DNA of 64,000 nt from DASZBX01 sp035943635 (GTDB lineage: Bacteria; Actinomycetota; Actinomycetes; Streptomycetales; Catenulisporaceae): contig DASZBX010000051.1 of NCBI GenBank assembly GCA_035943635.1, forward strand, positions 22,050 to 86,049, read 5' to 3'. Each line of letters starts with the position of its first letter. Positions within the stretch are counted from its first letter, which is position 1. The position numbers and the translations under genes are program-made. The notes beneath the pieces are model-generated. The model had not been told where the DNA came from. It saw only the letters and a program-made list of their open reading frames with translations, and did not search any database. Of this stretch, positions 32,990-41,332 are shown one piece after another.

Positions 32990-35233
32990 ATGAGTGAGCG
33001 ACGTGACGACCAGGCCGCGATCGCCGGGCGGCAGCCGCCCCCGCCGATCGCCGGGAAGGCCGGCTGGGACGAGGTGGACGTCCGGGCGGTGGACACCGTC
33101 CGGCTGCTGGCGGCCGACGCGGTGCAGAAGACCGGCAACGGCCACCCGGGAACCGCGATGAGCCTGGCGCCGGTGGCGTACCTGCTGTTCCAGAAGGTGC
33201 TGCGGCACGACCCGGCGGACGAGCACTGGCTCGGCCGGGACCGGTTCGTGCTCTCCTGCGGGCACACCAGCCTGACCCTGTACATCCAGCTCTACCTCAG
33301 CGGCTACGGCCTGGAGCTCGACGATCTCAAGGCTCTGCGCACCTGGGGTTCGAAGACCCCGGGCCACCCGGAGTACCGGCACACCCGTGGGGTGGAGATC
33401 ACCACCGGGCCGCTGGGCCAGGGGCTGGGCGCGGCGGTCGGGATGGCGCTGGCGGCCCGGCGCGAGCGCGGGCTGCTGGACCCGGACGCGGCGCCCGGCG
33501 CCAGCCCGTTCGACCACCACGTGTTCGTCCTGGCCTCGGACGGCGACCTGATGGAGGGCGTCACCTCGGAGGCCAGCTCGTTCGCCGGGCACCAGGAACT
33601 GGGGAACCTGGTGTTGATCTACGACCAGAACCGGATCTCGATCGAGGACGACACCGACGTGTCGTTCAGCGAGGACGTCGCCGCCCGGTACGCCGCGTAC
33701 GGCTGGCACGTGCAGACCGTGGACTGGGCGAAGACCGGCGAGTACGTCGAGGACGTGGACGAGATGCTCGCCGCGATCGACGCGGCCAAGGCCGAGACCG
33801 GCCGCCCGTCGATCATCGTGCTGCGCTCGATCATCGGCTGGCCCGCGCCGACCAAGCAGAACACCGGCAAGGCGCACGGCTCGGCCCTGGGCGACGAGGA
33901 GATCGCCGGGACCAAACGGCTGCTCGGCTTCGACCCCGACCGGGACTTCATCGTCGAGGACGAGGTGCTGGCCCGCGCCCGCGAGGTCAAGGACCGCGGC
34001 GAACAGGCGCACGCCGGCTGGCAGGAGGACTACGACGCCTGGCGCGGCGCGCACCCGCAGAACGCCGAACTGCTCGACCGGCTGCGCGAGCAGCGCCTGC
34101 CGGACGGCTGGACCGACGCGCTGCCGGTCTTCGAACCGGACGGGAAGGGCATGGCGACCCGCGCGGCGTCCGGCGAGGTGCTGACCAAACTCGCGCCGGT
34201 CCTGCCGGAACTGTGGGGCGGCTCGGCGGACCTGGCCGAGAGCAACAACACGACGATGGAAGGCGAGCCGTCCGCGGTCCCGGCCGACCGGCAGACCTCG
34301 ATGTGGCACGGCGGCCCGTACGGCCGGACCCTGCACTTCGGGATCCGCGAGCACGCGATGGGCGCGATCCTCAACGGCATCGCGCTGCAGAGCCTGACCC
34401 GCCCGTACGGCGGCACGTTCCTGGTGTTCAGCGACTACATGCGCCCGTCGGTGCGGTTGGCCGCGCTGATGCAGCTGCCGGCGACGTACGTCTGGACGCA
34501 CGACTCGATCGGCCTGGGCGAGGACGGCCCGACCCACCAGCCGATCGAGCACCTGGCCGCGCTGCGCGCGATCCCGGGCCTGGACGTGGTCCGGCCGGGT
34601 GACGCGAACGAGACCTCCGTGTGCTGGCGCACGATCCTCGAGCACGGCGACCGGCCGGCCGGGCTGGTGCTGACCCGGCAGAAGCTGCCGGTGCTCGACC
34701 GCGGCCCGGACGGGTTCGCCTCCGCGGACGGCGCGTCCCGCGGCGGCTACGTCCTGGCCGAGGGCGCGAGCATGGCCGCGGACCAGAGCAGCGCGCCGGT
34801 GCCGGACGTGATCCTGATCGCCACCGGCTCCGAGGTGCACATCGCGATCGAGGCCCGCGAGCTGCTCGGCGCGGCCGGGGTCGCGGCCCGGGTGGTGTCG
34901 ATGCCGTGCCGGGAGTGGTTCGCCGCCCAGCCGCACTCCTACCAGGACCAGGTCCTGCCGCCCGGGGTGCGGGCCCGGGTGAGCGTGGAGGCCGCGGTCG
35001 GCCAGGGCTGGCGCGACCTGGTCGGGGACGCGGGCCGGATCGTCAGCCTGGAGCACTTCGGCGCCTCGGCCGACTACGAGACCCTGTACCGCGAGTTCGG
35101 CCTCACCCCCGAGGCGGTGGCCGACGCCGCGCGGGCCAGCATCCACGACGCCGCAGCCGGCTCGGTCCGGCCCGGCGGGCAGCGGCCCGCGTCCGCGCCC
35201 ACGACCGGAGGCACGGGCGACCGCCCGGCCTGA
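32990..35233 (+). CDS. tkt: Transketolase
   Basis: The 747-residue protein is a full-length transketolase: GNGHPGTAMSLAP near the N-terminus, TTGPLGQGLG and DGDLMEGV (thiamine diphosphate/Mg site), DQNRISIEDDT, then HDSIGLGEDGPTHQP in the pyrimidine-binding domain and the C-terminal domain with SVEAAVGQGW. It transfers two-carbon ketol units in the pentose phosphate pathway. A ~25-residue polar N-terminal extension and a disordered C-terminus are extra. GAAGGAG lies before the ATG. No other sugar-phosphate genes are nearby, so this may be an additional paralogue. Confidence 0.95.
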   Translation: MSERRDDQAAIAGRQPPPPIAGKAGWDEVDVRAVDTVRLLAADAVQKTGNGHPGTAMSLAPVAYLLFQKVLRHDPADEHWLGRDRFVLSCGHTSLTLYIQLYLSGYGLELDDLKALRTWGSKTPGHPEYRHTRGVEITTGPLGQGLGAAVGMALAARRERGLLDPDAAPGASPFDHHVFVLASDGDLMEGVTSEASSFAGHQELGNLVLIYDQNRISIEDDTDVSFSEDVAARYAAYGWHVQTVDWAKTGEYVEDVDEMLAAIDAAKAETGRPSIIVLRSIIGWPAPTKQNTGKAHGSALGDEEIAGTKRLLGFDPDRDFIVEDEVLARAREVKDRGEQAHAGWQEDYDAWRGAHPQNAELLDRLREQRLPDGWTDALPVFEPDGKGMATRAASGEVLTKLAPVLPELWGGSADLAESNNTTMEGEPSAVPADRQTSMWHGGPYGRTLHFGIREHAMGAILNGIALQSLTRPYGGTFLVFSDYMRPSVRLAALMQLPATYVWTHDSIGLGEDGPTHQPIEHLAALRAIPGLDVVRPGDANETSVCWRTILEHGDRPAGLVLTRQKLPVLDRGPDGFASADGASRGGYVLAEGASMAADQSSAPVPDVILIATGSEVHIAIEARELLGAAGVAARVVSMPCREWFAAQPHSYQDQVLPPGVRARVSVEAAVGQGWRDLVGDAGRIVSLEHFGASADYETLYREFGLTPEAVADAARASIHDAAAGSVRPGGQRPASAPTTGGTGDRPA

Positions 35234-35265
35234 GCCGGCCGCCGATCGGCTCGGCGGTGACCACG

Positions 35266-35309
35266 ACGGCCGATGCCCCCGGGAACACACTCCCGGGGGC
35301 ATCGGCCGT
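35266..35309 (+). terminator. Rho-independent terminator of the transketolase gene (19-bp perfect stem)
   Basis: Arms 35266-35284 and 35291-35309 are perfectly complementary with loop ACACAC, followed by CCTTTTT. Among the strongest terminators in the window. Confidence 0.9.
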
Positions 35310-35326
35310 TCACCTTTTTGTCGCGG

Positions 35327-35433
35327 CTACTTCCAGACGACGGTGTCGCCGAGGAACTTCATGTCCTGGGCGCTCAGGCCGCCCTTGGAGGTGTTGCCGT
35401 CGTTGTACCAGACCACGTCGCCGTCGTCGCAGT
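35327..35433 (-). pseudogene. C-terminal fragment of an unidentified protein
   Basis: On the minus strand a protein-like C-terminus of about 35 residues (including GDVVWYNDGNTSKGG and KFLGDTVVWK) runs to a TAG at 35327-35329. Upstream, at about 35433, the sequence changes abruptly into the plus-strand nitroreductase remnant, so the rest of the gene is missing. The parent family was not recognised. Confidence 0.45.
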
Positions 35434-35997
35434 GCTCTGCGGGCGCCGTCCGGCGGGTTCGCGCAGGGCTGGGCTTTCCTGGCGCTGACCGGGGAATCCG
35501 ATCGCCGGCGGTTCTGGACGTCGGTGCCCAACGCGGTCGAGCACTGCCCGGAACTGTCCCCGGCGCCCGTGATCATCGTGCCGCTGGCCCGGGAGCGGTC
35601 CTACACGGAGCGCTGCACCCAGCCCGAGAAGACCTCGGAGAACCCTGATACCGGCCCCGAGTTCACGGTGCCCTACTGGTATATCGTCGCGGGCACGGCC
35701 TCGCTGCTGATGTTGCTCACCGCGGTGGACCGCGGCCTGGACGCGTGCTTCTTCACCATCTCGCCGCCGGAAGTCCCGGTCTTCCGCGCCACGTTCGCCG
35801 TTCCCGAGGACTACGACCCGATCGGCGCCGTCACCGTCGGCTAACGGGCACCCGACCTGCCCCCGCAGGCCGGCCGGATCGCCGAGCGCCGCCTGGGAAT
35901 CGAGCAACTGGTGCACTACGGTCAGTGGAACCCGGACCAGCGCCGACCACAGGATTCGGTGGCGTCTGCACCGCCGGTTCCGCCTGCGCCCGCATGA
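35434..35997 (+). pseudogene. Nitroreductase-family pseudogene (5' truncated, internal TAA)
   Basis: The reading frame begins abruptly at RAPSGGFAQGWAFLAL, which in intact nitroreductase-family FMN proteins lies ~35 residues from the start. It continues through APVIIVPLARERSYTER, FTVPYWYIVAGTASLLMLL and DRGLDACFF to IGAVTVG. There a TAA (35842-35844) interrupts it, yet the same frame continues with the family's typical ending RAPDLPPQAGRIAERR to a TGA at 35995. Loss of the 5' end plus a nonsense codon shows it is broken. Confidence 0.75.
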
Positions 35998-36068
35998 CAT
36001 CGGCTTGACGGGGCATTCGTGACCCGGGCCGTATGCGGGTGCTGCGGTCACCAGGAGAGGACGAGGCG

Positions 36069-36716
36069 ATGGCCCGGTTGGGCAAGACGAAGGAGTTGGC
36101 CGTCCGGGCACGCCGGGCGACCAGCCGCGGCGTGTGGGTCAGCGGGCGCGGGCTGGTCGACGAGGTGGTCGGCGCCGCGGCGAAGCTGCCGGTCCGGGAC
36201 CGGGCGGCGCTGCGCGCCCAGTACCCGGGCCGCACCCCCGACCAGGTGGCCGACGCGCTGGTGCGCGCGGCCGCCCGGTCCACCGGCGCGGTGGGCGCGA
36301 CAGTCGGGGTGTGGGCCGTGCTGCCGATAGTGCCGGCCTTCCCGGTGGAGGTCGCGGCCGAGACCCTGACCGTGGTGGCGCTGGAGATCAAGCTCGTGGC
36401 CGAACTGCACGAGGTGTACGGACTGGCCCTGACCGGCTCGGTGATCGACCGGACCTCCGGCTACGCCGCGGCGTGGGCCAACCGGCGCGGGGCCGTGCTG
36501 GTGCCCGGCGGCCTGGTGCTGGCCGTGGGCTCCCCGGTGCGCAAGCGGCTGACCCGCCGGCTGGCCCGCCGGGCCGGTCGCAGCACCCTGTCGCTCAGCC
36601 CGCTGCTGACCGGCGCGGTCGTCGGCGCGGTGCTCAACCGCCGGGAGACCCGCCGGGTCGGGCACACCGTCCTGGGCGGCCTGCAGAAGGACCCGAACGC
36701 GCAGCGCGACTGGTAA
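36069..36716 (+). CDS. Conserved membrane-associated protein, possibly EcsC-like
   Basis: The 215-residue protein has a basic N-terminus, a central hydrophobic stretch (GATVGVWAVLPIVPAFPVEV) followed by an amphipathic helix (LEIKLVAELHEVYG), and a further weakly hydrophobic C-terminal region. The arrangement recalls EcsC-family proteins, but no diagnostic motif is certain. The ATG at 36069 has AGGAGAGGA upstream. It is an intact gene in the middle of several gene remnants. Confidence 0.6.
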   Translation: MARLGKTKELAVRARRATSRGVWVSGRGLVDEVVGAAAKLPVRDRAALRAQYPGRTPDQVADALVRAAARSTGAVGATVGVWAVLPIVPAFPVEVAAETLTVVALEIKLVAELHEVYGLALTGSVIDRTSGYAAAWANRRGAVLVPGGLVLAVGSPVRKRLTRRLARRAGRSTLSLSPLLTGAVVGAVLNRRETRRVGHTVLGGLQKDPNAQRDW

Positions 36717-36757
36717 GCAGTGCGGCGCGCATCAGAGGTCGAAGTAAGAGCCGGCGG

Positions 36758-37024
36758 TCATCCGCTCACCGGCCGCGGCTGCCGCCGCGGCTGGTGACCG
36801 TGGTCGGCGACCCATCCGGCGAGGAGCTTCAGGGCCTCGCCGGAGGGCGATCCGGGATCGGCCAGGAACGTGAACAGGGTCTGGTCCGGGTCGCCGGGGA
36901 AGGCCAGCGCCTCGGTCTGCAGGGTCAGCAGGCCGACCACCGGGTGATGCAGGACTTTGATGTGATGACTGACCTGGACCACCTTCTGCCCGGCCCACCA
37001 GCGCCGGTAGAACTCGCTCTTCAT
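36758..37024 (-). pseudogene. C-terminal fragment of an XRE/MmyB-type regulator
   Basis: Starting at 37024, about 88 residues match the end of the MmyB-like ligand-binding domain found in HTH-XRE regulators: SEFYRRWWAGQ, LHHPVVGLLTLQTEAL, FPGDPDQTLFTFLADPGSP. The N-terminal HTH and most of the ligand domain are missing, and the sequence switches into an SDR fragment on the other strand within a few bases. It is probably not functional. Confidence 0.7.
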
Positions 37025-37244
37025 GGCGCCACTGCTGCCCGAGCCCTTCGGCGATCCCGAGGCCGTGGCGGACACGGTCATGGCGGTGCCGGCCCTGGAC
37101 GAGCCGCCGCTGCGCCTGGCGATCGGCGCGGACGCGGTCGAGAACATCCGCGCGTCACTGCGCTCCCGGCTGGCCGAACTCGACAAGTGGGAGTCGTTCC
37201 CGGGTTCGGCGGCCGCTGCCACGGCCACGGCCCAAGCGGCCTGA
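37023..37244 (+). pseudogene. C-terminal fragment of a short-chain dehydrogenase
   Basis: The 73 residues match only the last part of SDR enzymes: FGDPEAVADTVMAV, EPPLRLAIGADAVENI and SRLAELDKWE. The Rossmann fold and the catalytic Tyr-Lys are absent. An ATG happens to be present but has no Shine-Dalgarno. It abuts the XRE fragment back-to-back, suggesting one rearrangement removed the 5' parts of both genes. Confidence 0.7.
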
Positions 37245-37346
37245 CCGCGCCCGGCGGCCGGACCGTGCACCACCGGCACGGCTCCGGCCGGCGGGCGAGG
37301 GTCTTGACGGACCCGAACCCGGGGGGTTGTTACTTCCGGGCTCCTG

Positions 37347-37595
37347 CTACTTCTTCGGGCCCGCGCTCCCGCCGGCGGTCGCCCGCTGCGCGGCCAGGTG
37401 CCGGTCGTACTGACCGCTGGCCAGACCGTGCGGGCTCACCCCCAGCGATCGCAGCAGGCGGGCGTGGCGGCCGGTGTCCACCAGCCCGGCGGAGCCGTCC
37501 CGTTGCACCTTCGCCAATCGGGCGGCGGCGGTGTGTCGATCTCCGCCGAGCTGGCTGACGAGAGTGGCGATCTGGCGGCAATCATAAAGCGGCAT
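37347..37595 (-). CDS. Hypothetical protein (82 aa)
   Basis: The ATG at 37595 has GAAGGG seven bases upstream. The 82-residue product is soluble, basic and helical (IATLVSQLGGDRHTAAARLA, then GLVDTGRHARLLRSLG), with a Gly/Ala-rich end. No family recognised. A DosR/DevR-like box lies about 120 bp upstream and a TTGACT -35-like hexamer at 37649-37644. Confidence 0.5.
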   Translation of the reverse strand: MPLYDCRQIATLVSQLGGDRHTAAARLAKVQRDGSAGLVDTGRHARLLRSLGVSPHGLASGQYDRHLAAQRATAGGSAGPKK

Positions 37596-37713
37596 GGGCG
37601 AACCCTTCTCACAGCGCGAATGTGAATATGCCCTTCCGGAAGCAGTCAACCGCACATCGCCCATGAACGCACCCCTATTCCGCAGAAGCGCAGCCATTCT
37701 GGTATGTAGGGCC

Positions 37714-37727
37714 GGGCTTTTAGTCCC
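37714..37727. promoter_or_regulatory. DosR/DevR-like box
   Basis: Read on the minus strand, GGGACTAAAAGCCC matches 12 of 14 positions of the DosR/DevR core GGGACTWWAGTCCC. It lies upstream of the 82-aa gene (minus) and just beyond the end of the LigD-polymerase gene. Hypoxia-type control is inference. Confidence 0.4.
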
Positions 37728-37755
37728 AACGGCCTATTCTTACGACCGGCGCCGC

Positions 37756-38682
37756 TCACGGCAGACGGCATGCCGCGCTCTCGTCTAAGAGGTCGGCGAA
37801 CAGATCGCCGTCCTGGGCGAGGCGGGTCAGGACGTCGTCGGCGGTGAACTCGAGCACCTTGGCCGCCGCCGCGGCCCGGGCCTTCGCGCCGCGGCGCCGG
37901 GCGGCCTGCTCGACCTCGGCCCAGCTGACCGGGGCCGACACGGTCGGATGCGGTCCGGCCCGCAGAGTGTAGGGCGCGGCGGTGGTCTTCGCGGTCGAGT
38001 TCTGGCTCCAGTCGACGAAGACCCGGCCCTCGCGCAGGGACTTGGTCATCTTGTGGATCGCCAGGTCCGGGACCGCGGCGTGCAGACGCTCGGCGAGGTC
38101 CTTGACATAGGCCACCACGTCGGCCGCCGGACTGGGAACCAGCGGAACGTACAGATGCAGGCCCTTGGAACCGCTGGTCTTGGCCCAGGCGGTCAGCCCG
38201 TCGGCCGCGAGCAGGTCGCGGGCGAGCAGGGCCAGGTGCGCGCAGTCCCCGATCGCCCGGCCCGGACCGGGATCCAGGTCGATCACCAGGCGGTCGTGCA
38301 GGTCCGGCTCGGGGGAGACCCACTGCGGCACGTGGATCTCCAGGGCGTAGTGATTGGCCATGTACATCAGCTCGGCCATGGAATCGAGGGCGACGTACGG
38401 CTTGGTCGGCCCTTCACGGCTGGGGACCTGGACGGTCGAGACCCACTCGGGTGTCCCGGCCGGCGGGTGTTTGGCGTAGAAGGTCGGGCCGCCCACGCCC
38501 TCGGGGAAGCGCACGAACGTCGCCGCCCGCCCGCGCACGTGCGGCAACAGCGCCGGGCCGACCTGGGCGTAGTAGTGCAGGGCCTCGCCCTTGGTCCAGC
38601 CGGTGGCCGGCCACATCGGCTTCTGCAGGTGGGTCAGGACCATCGGGTGGCCGTCCACTGTCGTCTGTGCGCGTTCCGTCAT
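37756..38682 (-). CDS. ligD: LigD-type NHEJ polymerase/primase domain protein
   Basis: The 308-residue protein is a stand-alone polymerase (AEP primase) domain of the bacterial NHEJ enzyme LigD: LTHLQKPMWPATGWTKGE, FVRFPEGVGGPTFYAKH, the metal-binding DLDPGPG, and TSGSKGLHLYVPL. It fills in ends held together by Ku. The ATG at 38682 is preferred to one 87 bp upstream because GGGGAG sits nine bases before it and the longer form would overlap the divergent Ku gene. The ligase domain is a separate gene at 40244; no 3'-phosphoesterase domain is present in the window. Confidence 0.92.
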   Translation of the reverse strand: MTERAQTTVDGHPMVLTHLQKPMWPATGWTKGEALHYYAQVGPALLPHVRGRAATFVRFPEGVGGPTFYAKHPPAGTPEWVSTVQVPSREGPTKPYVALDSMAELMYMANHYALEIHVPQWVSPEPDLHDRLVIDLDPGPGRAIGDCAHLALLARDLLAADGLTAWAKTSGSKGLHLYVPLVPSPAADVVAYVKDLAERLHAAVPDLAIHKMTKSLREGRVFVDWSQNSTAKTTAAPYTLRAGPHPTVSAPVSWAEVEQAARRRGAKARAAAAAKVLEFTADDVLTRLAQDGDLFADLLDESAACRLP

Positions 38683-38713
38683 ATCCTGGAACTCCCCGTA
38701 TATGAGGTGCATG
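38683..38713. promoter_or_regulatory. 31-bp divergent promoter region between LigD-polymerase and Ku genes
   Basis: Only 31 bp separate the two start codons. The interval holds GGGGAG (minus, SD for the polymerase) and the AT-rich TATATGAGG toward Ku. Promoters must overlap the opposite coding sequence, or transcripts must be nearly leaderless. Confidence 0.5.
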
Positions 38714-39778
38714 ATGCCAACGTCCGCAAGAAGTTCTTGGAAGGGTGCCATCTCGTTCGGGCTGGTCACCGTGCCGGTCCGGCTCTATCCGGCGGTCCGG
38801 GAGCACAGTGTGCCGTTGCATCAGGTGCACGTGAAGGACGGCTCCCGGGTCCGGATGAAGCGCTTCTGCGAGGCCGAGGACAAGGAGATCCCGTACGAGG
38901 AGATCGGCCGCGGGTACGAGTCGCCCGGCGGGCCCACGGTCGTGCTCACCGGCGAGGACCTGGCGACGTTGCCGGTCGGGTCGAAGAAGGTGATCGACGT
39001 GCTCGCCTTCATCGACGCCGGTGACATCGACCCGTTGATGTTCTCCAAGGCCTATTACGTCGGCACCGACCAGGCCGGGGCGAAGCCGTACGTGCTGCTG
39101 CGCGAGGCGCTGACCGAATCGAACCTGGTCGCCGTCACGAAGGTGACCCTCTCCACGCGCGAGTCCCTGGCGGTGCTGCGCGTGCACGATGACGTGCTCG
39201 TGCTCCAAACGATGCTGTGGCCGGACGAGCTGACCCCGGCGACGGACGTGACCCCCGACCTGAAGGCCACGGTTCGCCCGCAGGAACTGGCGATGGCGCA
39301 CAGCCTGATGGACACGCTGTCCGAGGGCTTCGACCTCGGGCAGTTGCGCGACGAGTACCAGGATGCGCTCCAAGGGGTCGTCGACGCGCGGCTGGAGGGC
39401 GCCGAGGTGCCGCACGAAGGGCCGCCGCGGGTGGTCGGGGACAACGTGATCGACCTGATGGCCGCGCTCAAACGCAGCGTGCGCGCGGCCGAGTCCGCCC
39501 GGGGCGGGAACGGCGCGCGGGCGCGGGGCAGTGACGACGCGGAGCCCGAATCCGACTCCGAGGCCGAGTCCGCTTCCGCACCGAAGGCCGCCGCAGCGGC
39601 GGCGACCAGGAAGCGCGCCCCGGTGAAGAAGGCGACCACGCCTTCGGCCAGGAAGACCGCCCCGGCCGCCGGAAAGAAGACCGCGCCCGCGAAGAGCGCC
39701 GCGAAGACCGCGGCCAAGAGCCCGGCGAAGAAGACGGCGGCCACGGCGACCCAGCCGCCGCGACGCCGGGCGTCCTGA
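38714..39778 (+). CDS. ku: Ku protein with histone-H1-like tail
   Basis: The 354-residue protein has a bacterial Ku core (residues 1 to ~255): SSWKGAISFGLVTVPVRLY, the bridge region with RMKRFCEAEDKEI and GYESP, and the C-terminal helices. It forms a ring on DNA ends and recruits LigD. After ~260 comes an acidic patch (DDAEPESDSEAES) and then a ~75-residue Lys/Ala/Pro-rich tail (KKATTPSARKTAPAAGKK and similar) like the C-terminus of histone H1. Of three clustered ATGs (38702, 38711, 38714), the last gives the usual start. Confidence 0.95.
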   Translation: MPTSARSSWKGAISFGLVTVPVRLYPAVREHSVPLHQVHVKDGSRVRMKRFCEAEDKEIPYEEIGRGYESPGGPTVVLTGEDLATLPVGSKKVIDVLAFIDAGDIDPLMFSKAYYVGTDQAGAKPYVLLREALTESNLVAVTKVTLSTRESLAVLRVHDDVLVLQTMLWPDELTPATDVTPDLKATVRPQELAMAHSLMDTLSEGFDLGQLRDEYQDALQGVVDARLEGAEVPHEGPPRVVGDNVIDLMAALKRSVRAAESARGGNGARARGSDDAEPESDSEAESASAPKAAAAAATRKRAPVKKATTPSARKTAPAAGKKTAPAKSAAKTAAKSPAKKTAATATQPPRRRAS

Positions 39779-39838
39779 ACTTCCCGCGCAGAGCAGTCGG
39801 CTCGACTGGTGCGGCAATCGGCAGGAAGGACCAGGTGC

Positions 39839-40225
39839 ATGGCATACAGCGCAGAGGTGGGCACCGAACTCGGGGCCGACCACCGGTTGATCGAGTTGCT
39901 GGGCCGGCAGCTGGACCTGGAGACCGACCCGGCCCGCCGCCAGGCCGCGGCGGACAAGATCGCGGGCATCATCGACTGGCACGAGAAGTTCGACCGCGCG
40001 TACCTCGGCGCGGACGAGCCCGCGGACAGCGCCGAGCAGACCGCCGAAACCGCCGCTGCCGCGTCGCTGGACGAACTGCTCGCCCGGGCGCGGCGGCACA
40101 TCCGCCAGGAGGAGGACCACACTCTGCCCGCGTTCGAGTCCCACGCCCACTGGATGGTCCTGGAGGACCTCGGCGAGCGGGCCCGCGAGATGCGCCAGGC
40201 CCGCTCGGTCCGCCCGGGCCGCTGA
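39839..40225 (+). CDS. Hemerythrin-like HHE protein
   Basis: The 128-residue helical protein has His/Glu residues in hemerythrin-like places: GADHRLIELLGRQLD, IDWHEKFDRAY and HIRQEEDHTLPAFESHAHW. The ligand set appears incomplete compared with the protein at 10954, so a diiron site is uncertain. AGGAAGGA precedes the ATG. It lies in the NHEJ gene run between Ku and the ligase, 18 bp before the ligase start, so it is probably co-transcribed. A role in sensing oxidative conditions during repair is speculation. Confidence 0.6.
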   Translation: MAYSAEVGTELGADHRLIELLGRQLDLETDPARRQAAADKIAGIIDWHEKFDRAYLGADEPADSAEQTAETAAAASLDELLARARRHIRQEEDHTLPAFESHAHWMVLEDLGERAREMRQARSVRPGR

Positions 40226-40243
40226 GCCGCCGATGACGCGCCG

Positions 40244-41290
40244 ATGAGCCGCCCGACCGCCGGCCGATCGGGTACGACGGCGCACAATCCCTGGTCGGAG
40301 CTGCCGCTGCTCGCGCCGATGCTCGCCACGCCCGGACGGCTGCCGTCCCCGGAGGCCGACGCCGAGTTCGGGTACGAGGTCAAATGGGACGGCATCCGGG
40401 CCGTGGCGTACCTGGACGGCGGCCGATTGCGCCTGCTCTCACGCACCGGCCGCGACATCACGCCCGCCTGCCCGGAATTGGAACCCCCGCCGTCTGCGCT
40501 GGCTGCGCACGCGCTTGTTCTGGACGGCGAGGTCGTGGCCTTCGACCAGGGCGGCAAGCCGTCCTTCGCCGCGCTCCAGTCCCGGATGCACCTGCGGGAC
40601 CCGACGACCGCGGCGCGGGAGGCCGACAGCTGCCCGGTGACCTACATCGTCTTCGACCTGATCCATCTGGACGGACACGATCTGACCGGTCTCGAGTACC
40701 GCGACCGGCGCGAGCTGCTGCGGTCGCTCGGCGTCGAGGCGGCCGGAGCGTGGACCTGCCCCGACTACCAGATCGGGCACGGCGCCGACCTGGCCGACGC
40801 GACCCGGCGGCACGGCCTGGAAGGCGTGATCGCCAAACGGCTCGATTCGCCCTACCTGCCCGGCCGGCGCAGCTCCCACTGGATCAAGATCAAGCACCTG
40901 CGGATGCAGGAGGTCGTGATCGGCGGGTGGACCCCGGGCGAGGGGCGCCGCGACACGACCCTGGGCGCGCTGCTGCTCGGCGTCCCGGGGCGCGGCGGGC
41001 TCGAGTACGTCGGCCATGTGGGCACGGGTTTCACCGACCGGGCGCTGCGGGATCTGCGCTCCCGGCTGGACGCGGTCGGCGCCGACCGCAGTCCGTTCAC
41101 CGACCGGATGCCGGAGTCGGCCGCGGCCACCGCCCGGTGGGTGCGGCCGGTGATCGTCGGCGAGGTGGTGTACGCCGATCGGACCCCTGGCGGCATGCTG
41201 CGCATGGCGTCCTGGCGCGGGCTGCGCCCGGACAAAAACCCTGGCGAGGTCCGGTTCGACGACGAGCGGACGGCGAATGACGACGGGTGA
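40244..41290 (+). CDS. ATP-dependent DNA ligase, LigD-type ligase domain
   Basis: The 348-residue protein contains the adenylation domain with the nucleophilic lysine in YEVKWDGIRAV, further nucleotidyltransferase motifs (LDGEVVAFD, YIVFDLIHLDG, EGVIAKRLDSPY, SSHWIKIKH), and an OB-fold domain after ~220. It seals nicks in NHEJ with Ku and the polymerase encoded nearby. The start at 40244 lacks a clear SD; a possible alternative ATG at 40233 is in another frame. The C-terminus ends soon after LRPDKNPGEVRF, typical of the family. Confidence 0.93.
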   Translation: MSRPTAGRSGTTAHNPWSELPLLAPMLATPGRLPSPEADAEFGYEVKWDGIRAVAYLDGGRLRLLSRTGRDITPACPELEPPPSALAAHALVLDGEVVAFDQGGKPSFAALQSRMHLRDPTTAAREADSCPVTYIVFDLIHLDGHDLTGLEYRDRRELLRSLGVEAAGAWTCPDYQIGHGADLADATRRHGLEGVIAKRLDSPYLPGRRSSHWIKIKHLRMQEVVIGGWTPGEGRRDTTLGALLLGVPGRGGLEYVGHVGTGFTDRALRDLRSRLDAVGADRSPFTDRMPESAAATARWVRPVIVGEVVYADRTPGGMLRMASWRGLRPDKNPGEVRFDDERTANDDG

Positions 41291-41319
41291 AGCGGCGACC
41301 CTGGATCGCGTGACAGTCC

Positions 41320-41325
41320 TATGAT
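41320..41325 (+). promoter_or_regulatory. -10 element (TATGAT) of a probable leaderless transcript
   Basis: TATGAT ends exactly seven bases before the ATG at 41333, the spacing that places the transcription start at the first base of the start codon. No Shine-Dalgarno is present, consistent with leaderless translation. Confidence 0.5.
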
Positions 41326-41332
41326 CAACGGC

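Noticed and set aside
37756..38769. Longer LigD-polymerase start at 38769
   Set aside because: It would extend 29 residues into the Ku gene without family similarity, and a good Shine-Dalgarno precedes the ATG at 38682.
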